This document shows positions 1 through 6,437 of a stretch of 6,467 bases of DNA, piece after piece; the stretch's first letter is position 1, and each line of letters begins with the position of its first letter. The stretch comes from Chryseobacterium sp. (GTDB taxonomy: Bacteria > Bacteroidota > Bacteroidia > Flavobacteriales > Weeksellaceae), in contig JAGNPP010000153.1 of the NCBI GenBank assembly GCA_017989575.1, positions 1 to 6,467 of the forward strand, read 5' to 3'. Below the pieces are notes generated by a model. The model saw only the letters and a program-made list of their open reading frames with translations. It was not told where the DNA came from and did not search any database. The position numbers and the translations under genes were made by a program.

Positions 1-321
1 AATCAAGCCTTGGGTTTTTCCCGGAGCGGAGCAAAGTTTAATTAAATGCTTTTCTCTTTTCTAAATTTAATATTTTCCCATCATATTTTCATTATTGCAA
101 ATCTAAAGGAACGGAAATCCTTTTTTGTGGCTGGAATTAGCGATGGCAAAAAGATTGGGAGCGGAAGATGGAAATAGGCGTACAAATAATTTGTTTTGAT
201 GACTACAAGCTTTCTTCCTGATTCTTTTTACTTTTCTGTTGTTTCTTCCCCAGTTTCCTTGGCTTGATATTTTCATAGAACGGAATATCAAATCAAACAA
301 TCTGAAAAAATCTACACTCTT
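1..321. other. Leader region upstream of the amylase, no convincing gene
   Basis: No reading frame here looks like a real protein with confidence. At the left edge a plus-strand frame stays open from base 2 to a stop at 62-64, so the 3' end of a gene entering from the left cannot be excluded, but the few residues are not recognisable. A short plus-strand frame from about 107 to a stop at 197-199 reads in part as ELAMAKRLGAEDGNRR, which has protein-like composition but no start codon at its beginning. The region must hold the amylase promoter, yet I find no good match to the flavobacterial consensus (TTG, 17-23 bases, TAnnTTTG). Confidence 0.5.
264..291. repeat. Inverted repeat upstream of the amylase start, possible operator
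   Basis: The arms TTGATATT (264-271) and AATATCAA (284-291) are perfect reverse complements of 8 bp around a 12-base spacer. They end 30 bases before the amylase ATG, where an operator or a 5'-leader hairpin would be expected. The dyad could bind a dimeric regulator of alpha-glucan use, but no regulator gene of that kind lies in the window. An 8-bp dyad in A+T-rich DNA can also arise by chance, so this is only a candidate. Confidence 0.3.
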
Positions 322-1791
322 ATGAACGGAACGATGATACAGTTTTTCCATTGGTACACCGATGGCGACTCATTCCTTTGGAAACATACAAAAGACCAGG
401 CAACAAATTTATCTGACCTTGGGATTACCGCAGCTTGGCTTCCGCCGGCTTATAAAAGTACAAACGCAGGCTTCTCTGTTGGCTACGACCCTTACGATTT
501 GTTTGACTTGGGGGAATTTGACCAAAAAGGTGGCATTCCGACAAAATATGGAACGAAGGATCAATATCTGGAAGCCGTGAAAGCACTGAAAGAAAATAAA
601 ATCCAAGTGATTGCGGATATTGTGCTTAATCATAAGGCTGGAGGCGATGAGCTGGAGAAATTCAATGCTATAAAAGTGGACGAAGATGACCGAACTGTGG
701 CGATTTCTGATGTGATGGAAATTGAATCGTACACTAAATTTACTTTCGACGGAAGACAAAAGAAATATTCTGACTTCGAGTGGAATTTTACCTGTTTTAC
801 TGGCGTAGATTATGCCGAAGGACAAGAGACGGCGATTTTCCGAATCATTAATGATTATGGCGACCATTGGGACAATATCATTGATGATGAAAAAGGCAAC
901 TATGATTTCCTGATGTATAATGACATCGAACATCGAAATCCATTCGTTCGTGAAGAGCTGAATTATTGGGGAAAATGGTACCAAGAGCAAATCGGTTTTG
1001 AAGGTGTTCGACTGGACGCCGTGAAACATATTTCGCCGGATTTTTATAAAGAATGGCTGGCTCTTTTGCGTTCCAACACGGGCGTTGATATTTTTGCTGT
1101 TGGCGAGTATTGGGCGCCTGGCGATTTGCCACTTTTGGAAGCATATATAGATTCTACAGATGGATGTATGAGTTTGTTTGATTCGTCTTTGCAACATCGC
1201 TTACACCAAGCCTCCAACAATCCTGATTATGATTTGAGGGAGATTTTCAATGAAACATTGGTTGGTTCGCATCCTACAAAAGCCGTAACCGTAGTCGATA
1301 ATCACGACACGCAACCGCTTCAGGCTTTGGAAGCGCCAGTGGAAACTTGGTTCAAACCGATTGCCTATGCTTTGATTTTATTGAGACAAGATGGCTATCC
1401 TTGTGTTTTCTATCCCGATTTGTACGGCGCAAGTTACAAAGACAACGGCGAAGATGGTAATGAATATGAAATCCATCTTGAAAAAGTTGATGCCATTGAA
1501 GAACTCATCAAGGCAAGAAGAAATTTTGCTTACGGCGAACAGAGAGATTATTTTGAAGATGCGAATTGCTTGGGTTGGATCCGTGAAGGTGACAACGAAC
1601 ATTCTGGTTGTGCCGTGGTTCTAAGCAACAGAGATGCATATCACAAACCAATGGAAATCGGAGAACGATATGCTGGACAGACTTTCTATGATTTTACTGG
1701 ACATTTGGAAGATAAAATTACGATTGATGAAAAAGGTTGGGCAGATTTTCCTTGTCCTGCGGGGAATGTGAGTGTTTGGGTGGCAGAATAA
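322..1791 (+). CDS. amyA: Cytoplasmic-type alpha-amylase, glycoside hydrolase family 13 (GH13_5-like)
   Basis: This 489-residue enzyme should hydrolyse internal alpha-1,4 bonds of starch, glycogen or maltodextrins. All four GH13 motifs are present: region I DIVLNH (99-104), region II GVRLDAVKH (228-236), region III GEYW (261-264) and region IV VVDNHD (324-329). By family alignment the nucleophile is D232, the acid/base E262 and the transition-state stabiliser D329. N103, D195, D201 and H236 match the structural calcium ligands of Bacillus licheniformis amylase. A long B domain lies between regions I and II, and a beta-rich C domain fills about 395-489. The N-terminus (MNGTMIQFFHWY) begins directly with the barrel and has no signal peptide, as in E. 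coli AmyA (about 495 residues), so a cytoplasmic location is inferred. The start at 322 is the only ATG after the in-frame stop at 265-267, and no clear Shine-Dalgarno sequence precedes it. It appears monocistronic and is convergent with the aldehyde dehydrogenase gene. Confidence 0.95.
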   Translation: MNGTMIQFFHWYTDGDSFLWKHTKDQATNLSDLGITAAWLPPAYKSTNAGFSVGYDPYDLFDLGEFDQKGGIPTKYGTKDQYLEAVKALKENKIQVIADIVLNHKAGGDELEKFNAIKVDEDDRTVAISDVMEIESYTKFTFDGRQKKYSDFEWNFTCFTGVDYAEGQETAIFRIINDYGDHWDNIIDDEKGNYDFLMYNDIEHRNPFVREELNYWGKWYQEQIGFEGVRLDAVKHISPDFYKEWLALLRSNTGVDIFAVGEYWAPGDLPLLEAYIDSTDGCMSLFDSSLQHRLHQASNNPDYDLREIFNETLVGSHPTKAVTVVDNHDTQPLQALEAPVETWFKPIAYALILLRQDGYPCVFYPDLYGASYKDNGEDGNEYEIHLEKVDAIEELIKARRNFAYGEQRDYFEDANCLGWIREGDNEHSGCAVVLSNRDAYHKPMEIGERYAGQTFYDFTGHLEDKITIDEKGWADFPCPAGNVSVWVAE

Positions 1792-1824
1792 AAATCGGTC
1801 GAAAAATGATTTTCGACCGATTTT
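1791..1824. terminator. Bidirectional intrinsic terminator between convergent genes
   Basis: Bases 1791-1805 and 1810-1824 are perfect 15-bp reverse complements around the 4-base loop ATGA. The stem core is TCGGTCGA, flanked by A runs on the left and T runs on the right, so the transcript of either strand ends in a hairpin followed by U residues. The left arm begins on the last base of the amylase TAA stop codon, and the right arm ends 19 bases before the end of the leftward aldehyde dehydrogenase gene. It can therefore serve both genes. Confidence 0.92.
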
Positions 1825-1843
1825 AATTTTATTTCAAAAAACA

Positions 1844-4237
1844 CTAAGCCCCGTAAGGAATCCAGATGTTTTTGATTTCTGTTGCGTGACGCAAGAATTC
1901 TTCGCCTTCGCCTTGTGCATTGTCCAGCCAGTTTCTGTATTTACCGAAATTCAGCCAAGTACGTTTCATACTGTCTGCGGACAAAAACTCAATATCTTTA
2001 CAACCTTCTTTCGTACCGAAATACCAGATTCCATCTATATTATAATGTTTTGCCATTTCTTTTGCCAACTCATCCTTATGTCCGGTTACGATATTCACCG
2101 TTCCAGCAGGCACATCGGATGTTTCGAGGATTTGATAAAAATCTATCGCCGAGAAAGGGTGTTTTTCTGAGGGAATTACCACTACATTATTTCCCATTGC
2201 CATTGCAGGAATCACGGTTGAGATAAATCCAAGCAAAGGATTCTCATCTGGGCAAACAATTCCCATCACGCCAACTGCTTCTGGCATTGCCAAGGTCACC
2301 ATCCTTTGAACGGTAGAATGTGCCTGCCCATCATATTTGTCAGCAAATGCAGCGTAAGTATAAATTCTCTCAATCGATTTTTCTACTTCTTCTTGTGCAG
2401 ATTCCAAAGACTGATTGGTCATTTCCGCAATTCTTTCTGCAAACTCTTCCGAACGAATCGCCAGATTTTCTGCGATGTAATAAAGAACCTGAGCTCTTGC
2501 GTGGCCAGTCATTCCAGCCCAAGATTTTTCTGCGTGAGCCGCTTCCACCGCATTACGGATATCTTTTCTATTCCCTTCTGAAACTTCTCCGATATATTCA
2601 CCGAAAGCATTCAAGACATTAATACTATAACCGCCATCAGGACGGGTTTGTTTTCCGCCAATGTATAATTTGGAAGTTCTGTCGATATCTTCAAGAATTG
2701 ATTTTGACTTTTTCTCTGTTTTTGATTTTACCGTTTTTGGGATAATTGGTTTTGAAGAAAACTCATCTTCAATTTTTGGTTTTGTATATTCGTACAAACC
2801 TTCTTTTCCGCCTTCTCTTCCGAATCCCGATTCTCTGTAACCACCAAATCCTGCTGATGCATCAAACTGATTGGTACAATTGATCCAAACGGCTCCTGCT
2901 TTTACTTTTGGTGCAACGTCCAATGCCAGATTGATATTTTCTGTCCAGATGCTTGCGGCCAATCCATATCTCGAATTGTTTGCCAAAGCCACCGCTTCAT
3001 TGTGAGAACGGAAAGTCATCGCTACCAAGACAGGTCCGAAAATCTCTTCCTGGGCAATCGTTGCGGAAGTTGAAACATCGGTGAATAAAGTCGGCGGATA
3101 ATAGAATCCGTTTTTAGGAACTGCATTTTTTGCCTGATAGATTTCACAACCTTCACTTATTCCTAGTTTTACTAATTTGTCAATGGTTTTATACTGTGAT
3201 TCGTCCACAATTGCACCCATATCAATGACTTTGTCCATTGGGTTTCCTACGCGAAGTTTCCCCATTCTGTCTTTCAGTTTTGCATAGAACTTTTCTGCAA
3301 TACTTTCCTGAACCAACAATCTGGAACCTGCACAGCAAACCTGACCTTGATTGAACCAAATCGCATCCACAATTCCTTCAATCGCAGAATCTATATCTGC
3401 ATCTTCAAAAACGATGAATGGTGATTTTCCGCCTAATTCCAAAGAGATTTTTTTTCCACTTCCTGCAATTTCTCTTCTGATGATTTTACCAACATTCGTA
3501 GAACCTGTGAAAGCCACTTTGTTTACATCTTTATGATTTACCAAAGCAGTTCCTGCGACGGTTCCTTTTCCTGTAACGATATTGAGAACACCTTTTGGAA
3601 GCCCCACTTTTTCACAGATCTCTGCAAACAACAAGGCTGTCAATGAGGTATATTCAGCGGGTTTCAAAACGACCGTATTTCCCATTGCCAAAGCAGGCGC
3701 AACTTTCCAAGCGAGCATCATCAATGGAAAATTCCAAGGAATGATTTGCCCGATGACCCCAACTTCTTTGTAATCTCTGAGTTCGGTTTCCATTAGTTTT
3801 GCCCAACCTGCGTGATGATAAAAATGTCGCACAACGATTGGAATATCAATATCTCTTGTTTCACGGATTGGTTTCCCGTTGTCCAAAGTTTCCAAGACTG
3901 CGAACAATCTGGAATGTTTTTGAATTTGTCTTGCGATGGCGTACAAATATTTCGCACGTTCGAATCCACCGAGAGCTGCCCATTTTGGCAAAGCTTCTTT
4001 TGCTGATTTAACAGCTTTGTCCACATCCTTTTCATCGGCTTCTGCAAATTTTGCAAGAAGTTCTTTGTTAGCAGGATTGTGAGACTCCATATATTTTTTG
4101 GAATTGGGTTTTGTCCATTCTCCGTTGATGAACAAGTCGAAAGTTCTGTTGTGGGATTCCAGATAATCTACAGCCGGAGCTGCACTTTCCGGAGCGGGAC
4201 CGTAAACCATTGTATCGAATATTTCTTTTATTTCCAT
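1844..4237 (-). CDS. Two-domain aldehyde dehydrogenase, ALDH16 family
   Basis: A 797-residue NAD(P)-dependent aldehyde dehydrogenase, likely oxidising a small aldehyde to its acid. Domain 1 (about 30-490) is complete. It has PWNFP with N169, LKPAE with K192, GSTNVG (245-250), LELGGK with general base E267, GQVCC with catalytic C301, and EEIFGP (397-402). A lysine-rich linker follows (about 497-513). Domain 2 (about 522-797) is a second, shorter ALDH-like unit. It keeps the Rossmann-type part, with VCPDENP and VIPSE where the asparagine and lysine motifs would be, but has no ExGG or GQxC half. This layout and the recalled likeness of both ends to human ALDH16A1 (802 residues: EIF..YGP.PES near the start, WYFG and a W-P-G tail at the end) place it in ALDH16. 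I chose the ATG at 4237 because the 25 codons above it, up to 4312, are translated A+T repeat. It lies 93 bases downstream of deoC on the same strand, so acetaldehyde from DeoC is the likely substrate. Confidence 0.93.
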   Translation of the reverse strand: MEIKEIFDTMVYGPAPESAAPAVDYLESHNRTFDLFINGEWTKPNSKKYMESHNPANKELLAKFAEADEKDVDKAVKSAKEALPKWAALGGFERAKYLYAIARQIQKHSRLFAVLETLDNGKPIRETRDIDIPIVVRHFYHHAGWAKLMETELRDYKEVGVIGQIIPWNFPLMMLAWKVAPALAMGNTVVLKPAEYTSLTALLFAEICEKVGLPKGVLNIVTGKGTVAGTALVNHKDVNKVAFTGSTNVGKIIRREIAGSGKKISLELGGKSPFIVFEDADIDSAIEGIVDAIWFNQGQVCCAGSRLLVQESIAEKFYAKLKDRMGKLRVGNPMDKVIDMGAIVDESQYKTIDKLVKLGISEGCEIYQAKNAVPKNGFYYPPTLFTDVSTSATIAQEEIFGPVLVAMTFRSHNEAVALANNSRYGLAASIWTENINLALDVAPKVKAGAVWINCTNQFDASAGFGGYRESGFGREGGKEGLYEYTKPKIEDEFSSKPIIPKTVKSKTEKKSKSILEDIDRTSKLYIGGKQTRPDGGYSINVLNAFGEYIGEVSEGNRKDIRNAVEAAHAEKSWAGMTGHARAQVLYYIAENLAIRSEEFAERIAEMTNQSLESAQEEVEKSIERIYTYAAFADKYDGQAHSTVQRMVTLAMPEAVGVMGIVCPDENPLLGFISTVIPAMAMGNNVVVIPSEKHPFSAIDFYQILETSDVPAGTVNIVTGHKDELAKEMAKHYNIDGIWYFGTKEGCKDIEFLSADSMKRTWLNFGKYRNWLDNAQGEGEEFLRHATEIKNIWIPYGA

Positions 4238-4243
4238 TTTTTT

Positions 4244-4330
4244 TAATTTGAAATTTGAGGTTTGAAATTCGAGATTCAAAATTGAAATTGAAAAAAATAT
4301 TTCAAATATCAAATCTGAATTTTCAAATTT
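4244..4330. repeat. Imperfect A+T repeat cluster between deoC and the ALDH gene
   Basis: The 93-base spacer between the two genes consists almost entirely of variants of TTTGAAATT and its complement AATTTCAAA, in alternating orientation. AATTTGAAA (4245-4253) is the exact reverse complement of TTTCAAATT (4321-4329), and TTGAAAT (4282-4288) that of ATTTCAA (4299-4305), so the transcript could form nested hairpins. Read through on the minus strand it yields LNLEFQTSNFKL, a low-complexity peptide of repeat origin rather than protein. It has no run of T after a G+C-rich stem, so it does not look like a terminator, and read-through from deoC is expected. Confidence 0.6.
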
Positions 4331-5329
4331 TTATGCCATCGGATGACGATATCCTGCGGAATAACTTCCGGTAACGTAATGCTCCAACTGTCTTTCGATA
4401 TCGCCAAGCAAAGAACTTGCACCAAAACGGAACAATTCCGGATTTAGCCATTCATCGCCTAATTCCTCTTTGATTAAAACCAAATAATCCAAAGATTGTT
4501 TCGCTTTTTGGATACCGCCAGCTGGTTTGTAACCCACTTTAACGCCAGTCAGTTGATAATAATCTCGGATGCAACGAATCATTACCAAACTAACAGCCAA
4601 TGTTGCATTCACAGATTCTTTTCCTGTGGATGTCTTGATGAAATCAGAACCAGCCATCATCGCTACCCAGCTTGCCTTCGCCACTTTGGTGTAAGTCGGG
4701 ATTTCTCCGGTTGCCAAAATGGTTTTCATATGAGCATCGCCACAGGCTTGTCGGCAAAGTTTGACCTCATCGTACAACTCTTTCCATTTGCTTTCCAACA
4801 CCAAATCTCTGGAAATCACAATGTCAATTTCTGTAGCACCAGCCGCAACGGATTTTTTGATTTCTGCAATTTTTTCCTCCAATGAGTTTTTTCCAGCCGG
4901 AAAACCTGTGGAAACTGCCGCAATTGGAAGATTACTTCCTTCCAAAGCTTCTTTTGCATAAGGAATCAAATTGTGATACACGCAAACTGCGCCTGTTGTA
5001 AGATTGCTGTTTGCCATTCCCAATTTTTCCAAAATATCGTGACGCACAGGATTTCTTGCTTTTTCGCAAAGGCGAAGCACGTTTCCGCGTGTATCATCTC
5101 CGGCAAGAGTCGTAAGGTCAATCATTGTAATAGCCTTCAGCAACCAAGCCGCCTGAAATTCCTTTTTCACGCTTCTTCTTCCGCCCAAAGTATTCACTCG
5201 GCGTTCGATGGCACTTCTGTTGATGTTGATTTCATCAAAATATTTTTCGTTGTAAGGGATTCCTTCGTTTCTTTCCAAAGCGTGGGAAGAAGCGTTTTGG
5301 GCTCCGTTTTTTTCCAGAACTTTTGTCAT
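4331..5329 (-). CDS. deoC: Deoxyribose-phosphate aldolase (DERA), long eukaryote-like form
   Basis: This 332-residue class I aldolase cleaves 2-deoxy-D-ribose 5-phosphate to glyceraldehyde 3-phosphate and acetaldehyde, the last step of deoxynucleoside catabolism in the cytoplasm. The Schiff-base lysine is K232 in FIKTSTGKE (230-238). The second active-site lysine is K268 in GYKPAGGI (266-273), and the proton-relay aspartate is D169 in TEIDIVIS (166-173). The N-terminal part, with RRSVKKEFQAAWLLKA (51-66) and IDLTTLAGDDT (70-80), and the tail ending HPMA resemble human DERA (318 residues) far more than the roughly 260-residue E. coli enzyme. The ATG at 5329 is the only methionine before residue 68, which lies inside the conserved core, so this start is well supported. 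The gene precedes the ALDH16 gene in what is probably one transcript. No thymidine phosphorylase or phosphopentomutase gene lies in the window. Confidence 0.95.
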   Translation of the reverse strand: MTKVLEKNGAQNASSHALERNEGIPYNEKYFDEININRSAIERRVNTLGGRRSVKKEFQAAWLLKAITMIDLTTLAGDDTRGNVLRLCEKARNPVRHDILEKLGMANSNLTTGAVCVYHNLIPYAKEALEGSNLPIAAVSTGFPAGKNSLEEKIAEIKKSVAAGATEIDIVISRDLVLESKWKELYDEVKLCRQACGDAHMKTILATGEIPTYTKVAKASWVAMMAGSDFIKTSTGKESVNATLAVSLVMIRCIRDYYQLTGVKVGYKPAGGIQKAKQSLDYLVLIKEELGDEWLNPELFRFGASSLLGDIERQLEHYVTGSYSAGYRHPMA

Positions 5330-5351
5330 AGAAGTCTTAGTTTTAGTTTAA

Positions 5352-5371
5352 TCTCAATATTTGAATTGAGA
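5352..5371. promoter_or_regulatory. Inverted repeat in the deoC leader, candidate operator
   Basis: The arms TCTCAAT (5352-5358) and ATTGAGA (5365-5371) are exact 7-bp reverse complements around the 6-base spacer ATTTGA, ending 22 bases upstream of the deoC ATG. A 20-base dyad with an A+T-rich centre has the size and form of a binding site for a dimeric regulator, and Lrp-type proteins favour such sites, so the neighbouring Lrp-like protein is one possible ligand. It could equally be an mRNA leader hairpin. No binding is shown by the sequence. Confidence 0.35.
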
Positions 5372-5438
5372 GGATTGTAAATTTAATAATTATCTCCAAA
5401 CGTTTTACATCTATTAAAAATATTTTTAAAACATTCAT

Positions 5439-5468
5439 AAAAAAAACACATCCGGTGAGGAATGTGTT
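5439..5468 (-). terminator. Intrinsic terminator of the Lrp-type gene
   Basis: On the minus strand the sequence forms a stem of AACACATTCC (5468-5459) with GGATGTGTT (5453-5445) around a 5-base loop, with one bulged T. It runs straight into a stretch of eight T (plus-strand A at 5439-5446, overlapping the end of the stem). It starts 25 bases after the regulator's stop codon. It separates the regulator from deoC, so deoC probably has its own promoter between about 5372 and 5438, though I could not identify a consensus match. Confidence 0.8.
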
Positions 5469-5493
5469 ATTGTGTTATTTAAAATTTTCTGAG

Positions 5494-5964
5494 TTACACT
5501 TTCAGTTGTCTGCTGATGCTTTGTTCCAGGGAGAGAATTGTTTCTGTTCTCGTGACACCTTTCAGTTTCTGAATCTTATTCAGAATTTCCATCAGATGAT
5601 CGTTATCCTTACAAAGAACTTTTAAGAAAATCGTGTAATTTCCAGTGGTGTAGTGTGCTTCTACGACTTCATTTACAAGATTTAGGTTCTTAATTGCATC
5701 TTGATAATGGCTTGGCTGATCTAGATAGACACCAATGTATGAAACTACTTTGTACCCAATTTTTCTTGGATTCAGAAATGAAATTGAATTTTCAATAACG
5801 CCCGCTTGCTCCAGCTTTTTGATTCTCTGGTGAACTGCGGTGGTAGAAATCCCTACATGCTTAGAAATATGAGCAAGAGAAGTTTTCGCATTATCCATCA
5901 ACATATAGACAATTTCTTTATCAACTCCGTCTAAATGATAACCGGATTCAGATGCACTTTTCAT
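5494..5964 (-). CDS. Lrp/AsnC-family transcriptional regulator
   Basis: A 156-residue protein of typical length for the leucine-responsive family. The N-terminal winged helix-turn-helix covers about 11-62: LDGVDKEIVYMLMDNAKTS opens it, and GISTTAVHQRIKKLEQAGVI holds the recognition helix. The C-terminal effector-binding and oligomerisation (RAM) domain covers about 73-150, with TTGNYTIFLKV (106-116) at the place of the family's TGxYD-like ligand motif. Such proteins form dimers to octamers and respond to amino acids or related small molecules. The start at 5964 gives a short N-terminal tail before the helix-turn-helix, usual for the family. Its own terminator separates it from deoC, so it is a neighbour on the same strand rather than clearly part of that unit. 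Its target and ligand cannot be read from the sequence. Autoregulation through its A+T-rich upstream region is common in the family and plausible here. Confidence 0.93.
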   Translation of the reverse strand: MKSASESGYHLDGVDKEIVYMLMDNAKTSLAHISKHVGISTTAVHQRIKKLEQAGVIENSISFLNPRKIGYKVVSYIGVYLDQPSHYQDAIKNLNLVNEVVEAHYTTGNYTIFLKVLCKDNDHLMEILNKIQKLKGVTRTETILSLEQSISRQLKV

Positions 5965-6060
5965 AATTTATAATAGATTTTATTGATTGAAAAATAAAAA
6001 AATAAAATTAATAAAAAAAACTTTAATTATAAAAATAATATTACGAACAAAAACCTAACA

Positions 6061-6240
6061 TTAATCATTTAATTAAAATAACTGTTTATTGTTTTTTATT
6101 TAGCTGTAAAAATATAGAAAAATATACAAGATATAAAAATTTATTGCATTTATTTTTTCAAATACACATAAAAAACAATTATTTTCAACCTGACCAACAT
6201 ATGTACTGAATGTTAATTTTGGGTTAATTAAAATGATTAA
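6061..6240. repeat. Spaced inverted repeat upstream of the Lrp-type gene
   Basis: TTAATCATTTAATTAA (6061-6076) and TTAATTAAAATGATTAA (6224-6240) are reverse complements except for one extra base in the second copy, with 147 bases between them. Each arm is itself close to a palindrome (TTAAT...ATTAA). A looser relative, AATCATTAAATTTTAATT, lies at about 6298-6315. Such spaced dyads could be an array of regulator sites or allow DNA looping. The almost pure A+T content makes chance similarity a real alternative. Confidence 0.35.
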
Positions 6241-6406
6241 ATCTCACTTAGAAACAAGCAATAATTTTAAAAACTAATCGATAAAACACTCACAATCAAT
6301 CATTAAATTTTAATTTTCTAAAAAATTAAAAAAAATATTCCAAGTCCTTAAAAATTGATATATTTAAAACCACCTGTTGTGCATTTAGAGATTTAAAGAA
6401 AAAAGA

Positions 6407-6437
6407 TTGTTCATTTGATTAAAAAATCGTATATTTA
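6407..6437 (+). promoter_or_regulatory. Possible rightward flavobacterial promoter
   Basis: TTG (6407-6409), a 20-base spacer and TATATTTA (6430-6437) match the Bacteroidota promoter pattern TTG, 17-23 bases, TAnnTTTG, with one mismatch in the last position. Transcription would start near 6443, leaving a leader of about 19 bases before the ATG at 6462. The match is weak because A+T-rich DNA offers many near matches; a second TATATTTA at 6359-6366 has no TTG at the right distance. Confidence 0.25.

Noticed and set aside
161..190. Resemblance to the 5' part of a leucine tRNA (GCGGAAGATGGAAAT)
   Set aside because: The sequence that follows cannot form the anticodon and T arms and has no GGTTC-type loop or CCA end, so no tRNA is supported.
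103..351. An 82-residue minus-strand open frame over the amylase leader
   Set aside because: It overlaps the amylase start, is rich in basic and scattered residues, has no recognisable domain, and its overlap with the leader dyad suggests a chance frame.
409..1197. A 262-residue open frame on the minus strand inside the amylase gene
   Set aside because: It lies wholly antisense to a gene with all GH13 motifs and shows no recognisable domain of its own.
1772..2226. Plus-strand open frames of 114 and 132 residues beyond the amylase stop
   Set aside because: They run antisense to the conserved C-terminal domain of the dehydrogenase, and one crosses the terminator hairpin.
4238..4312. A 25-codon N-terminal extension of the aldehyde dehydrogenase, starting at 4312
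   Set aside because: Its codons lie inside the A+T repeat cluster and give a low-complexity peptide. The ALDH16-like N-terminus (EIF..YGPAPES) begins right after the ATG at 4237.
5386..5438. TAAATTTA (5378-5385) as the -7 box of a deoC promoter
   Set aside because: The nearest TTG on the minus strand is only 11 bases upstream, outside the 17-23 base spacing of flavobacterial promoters.
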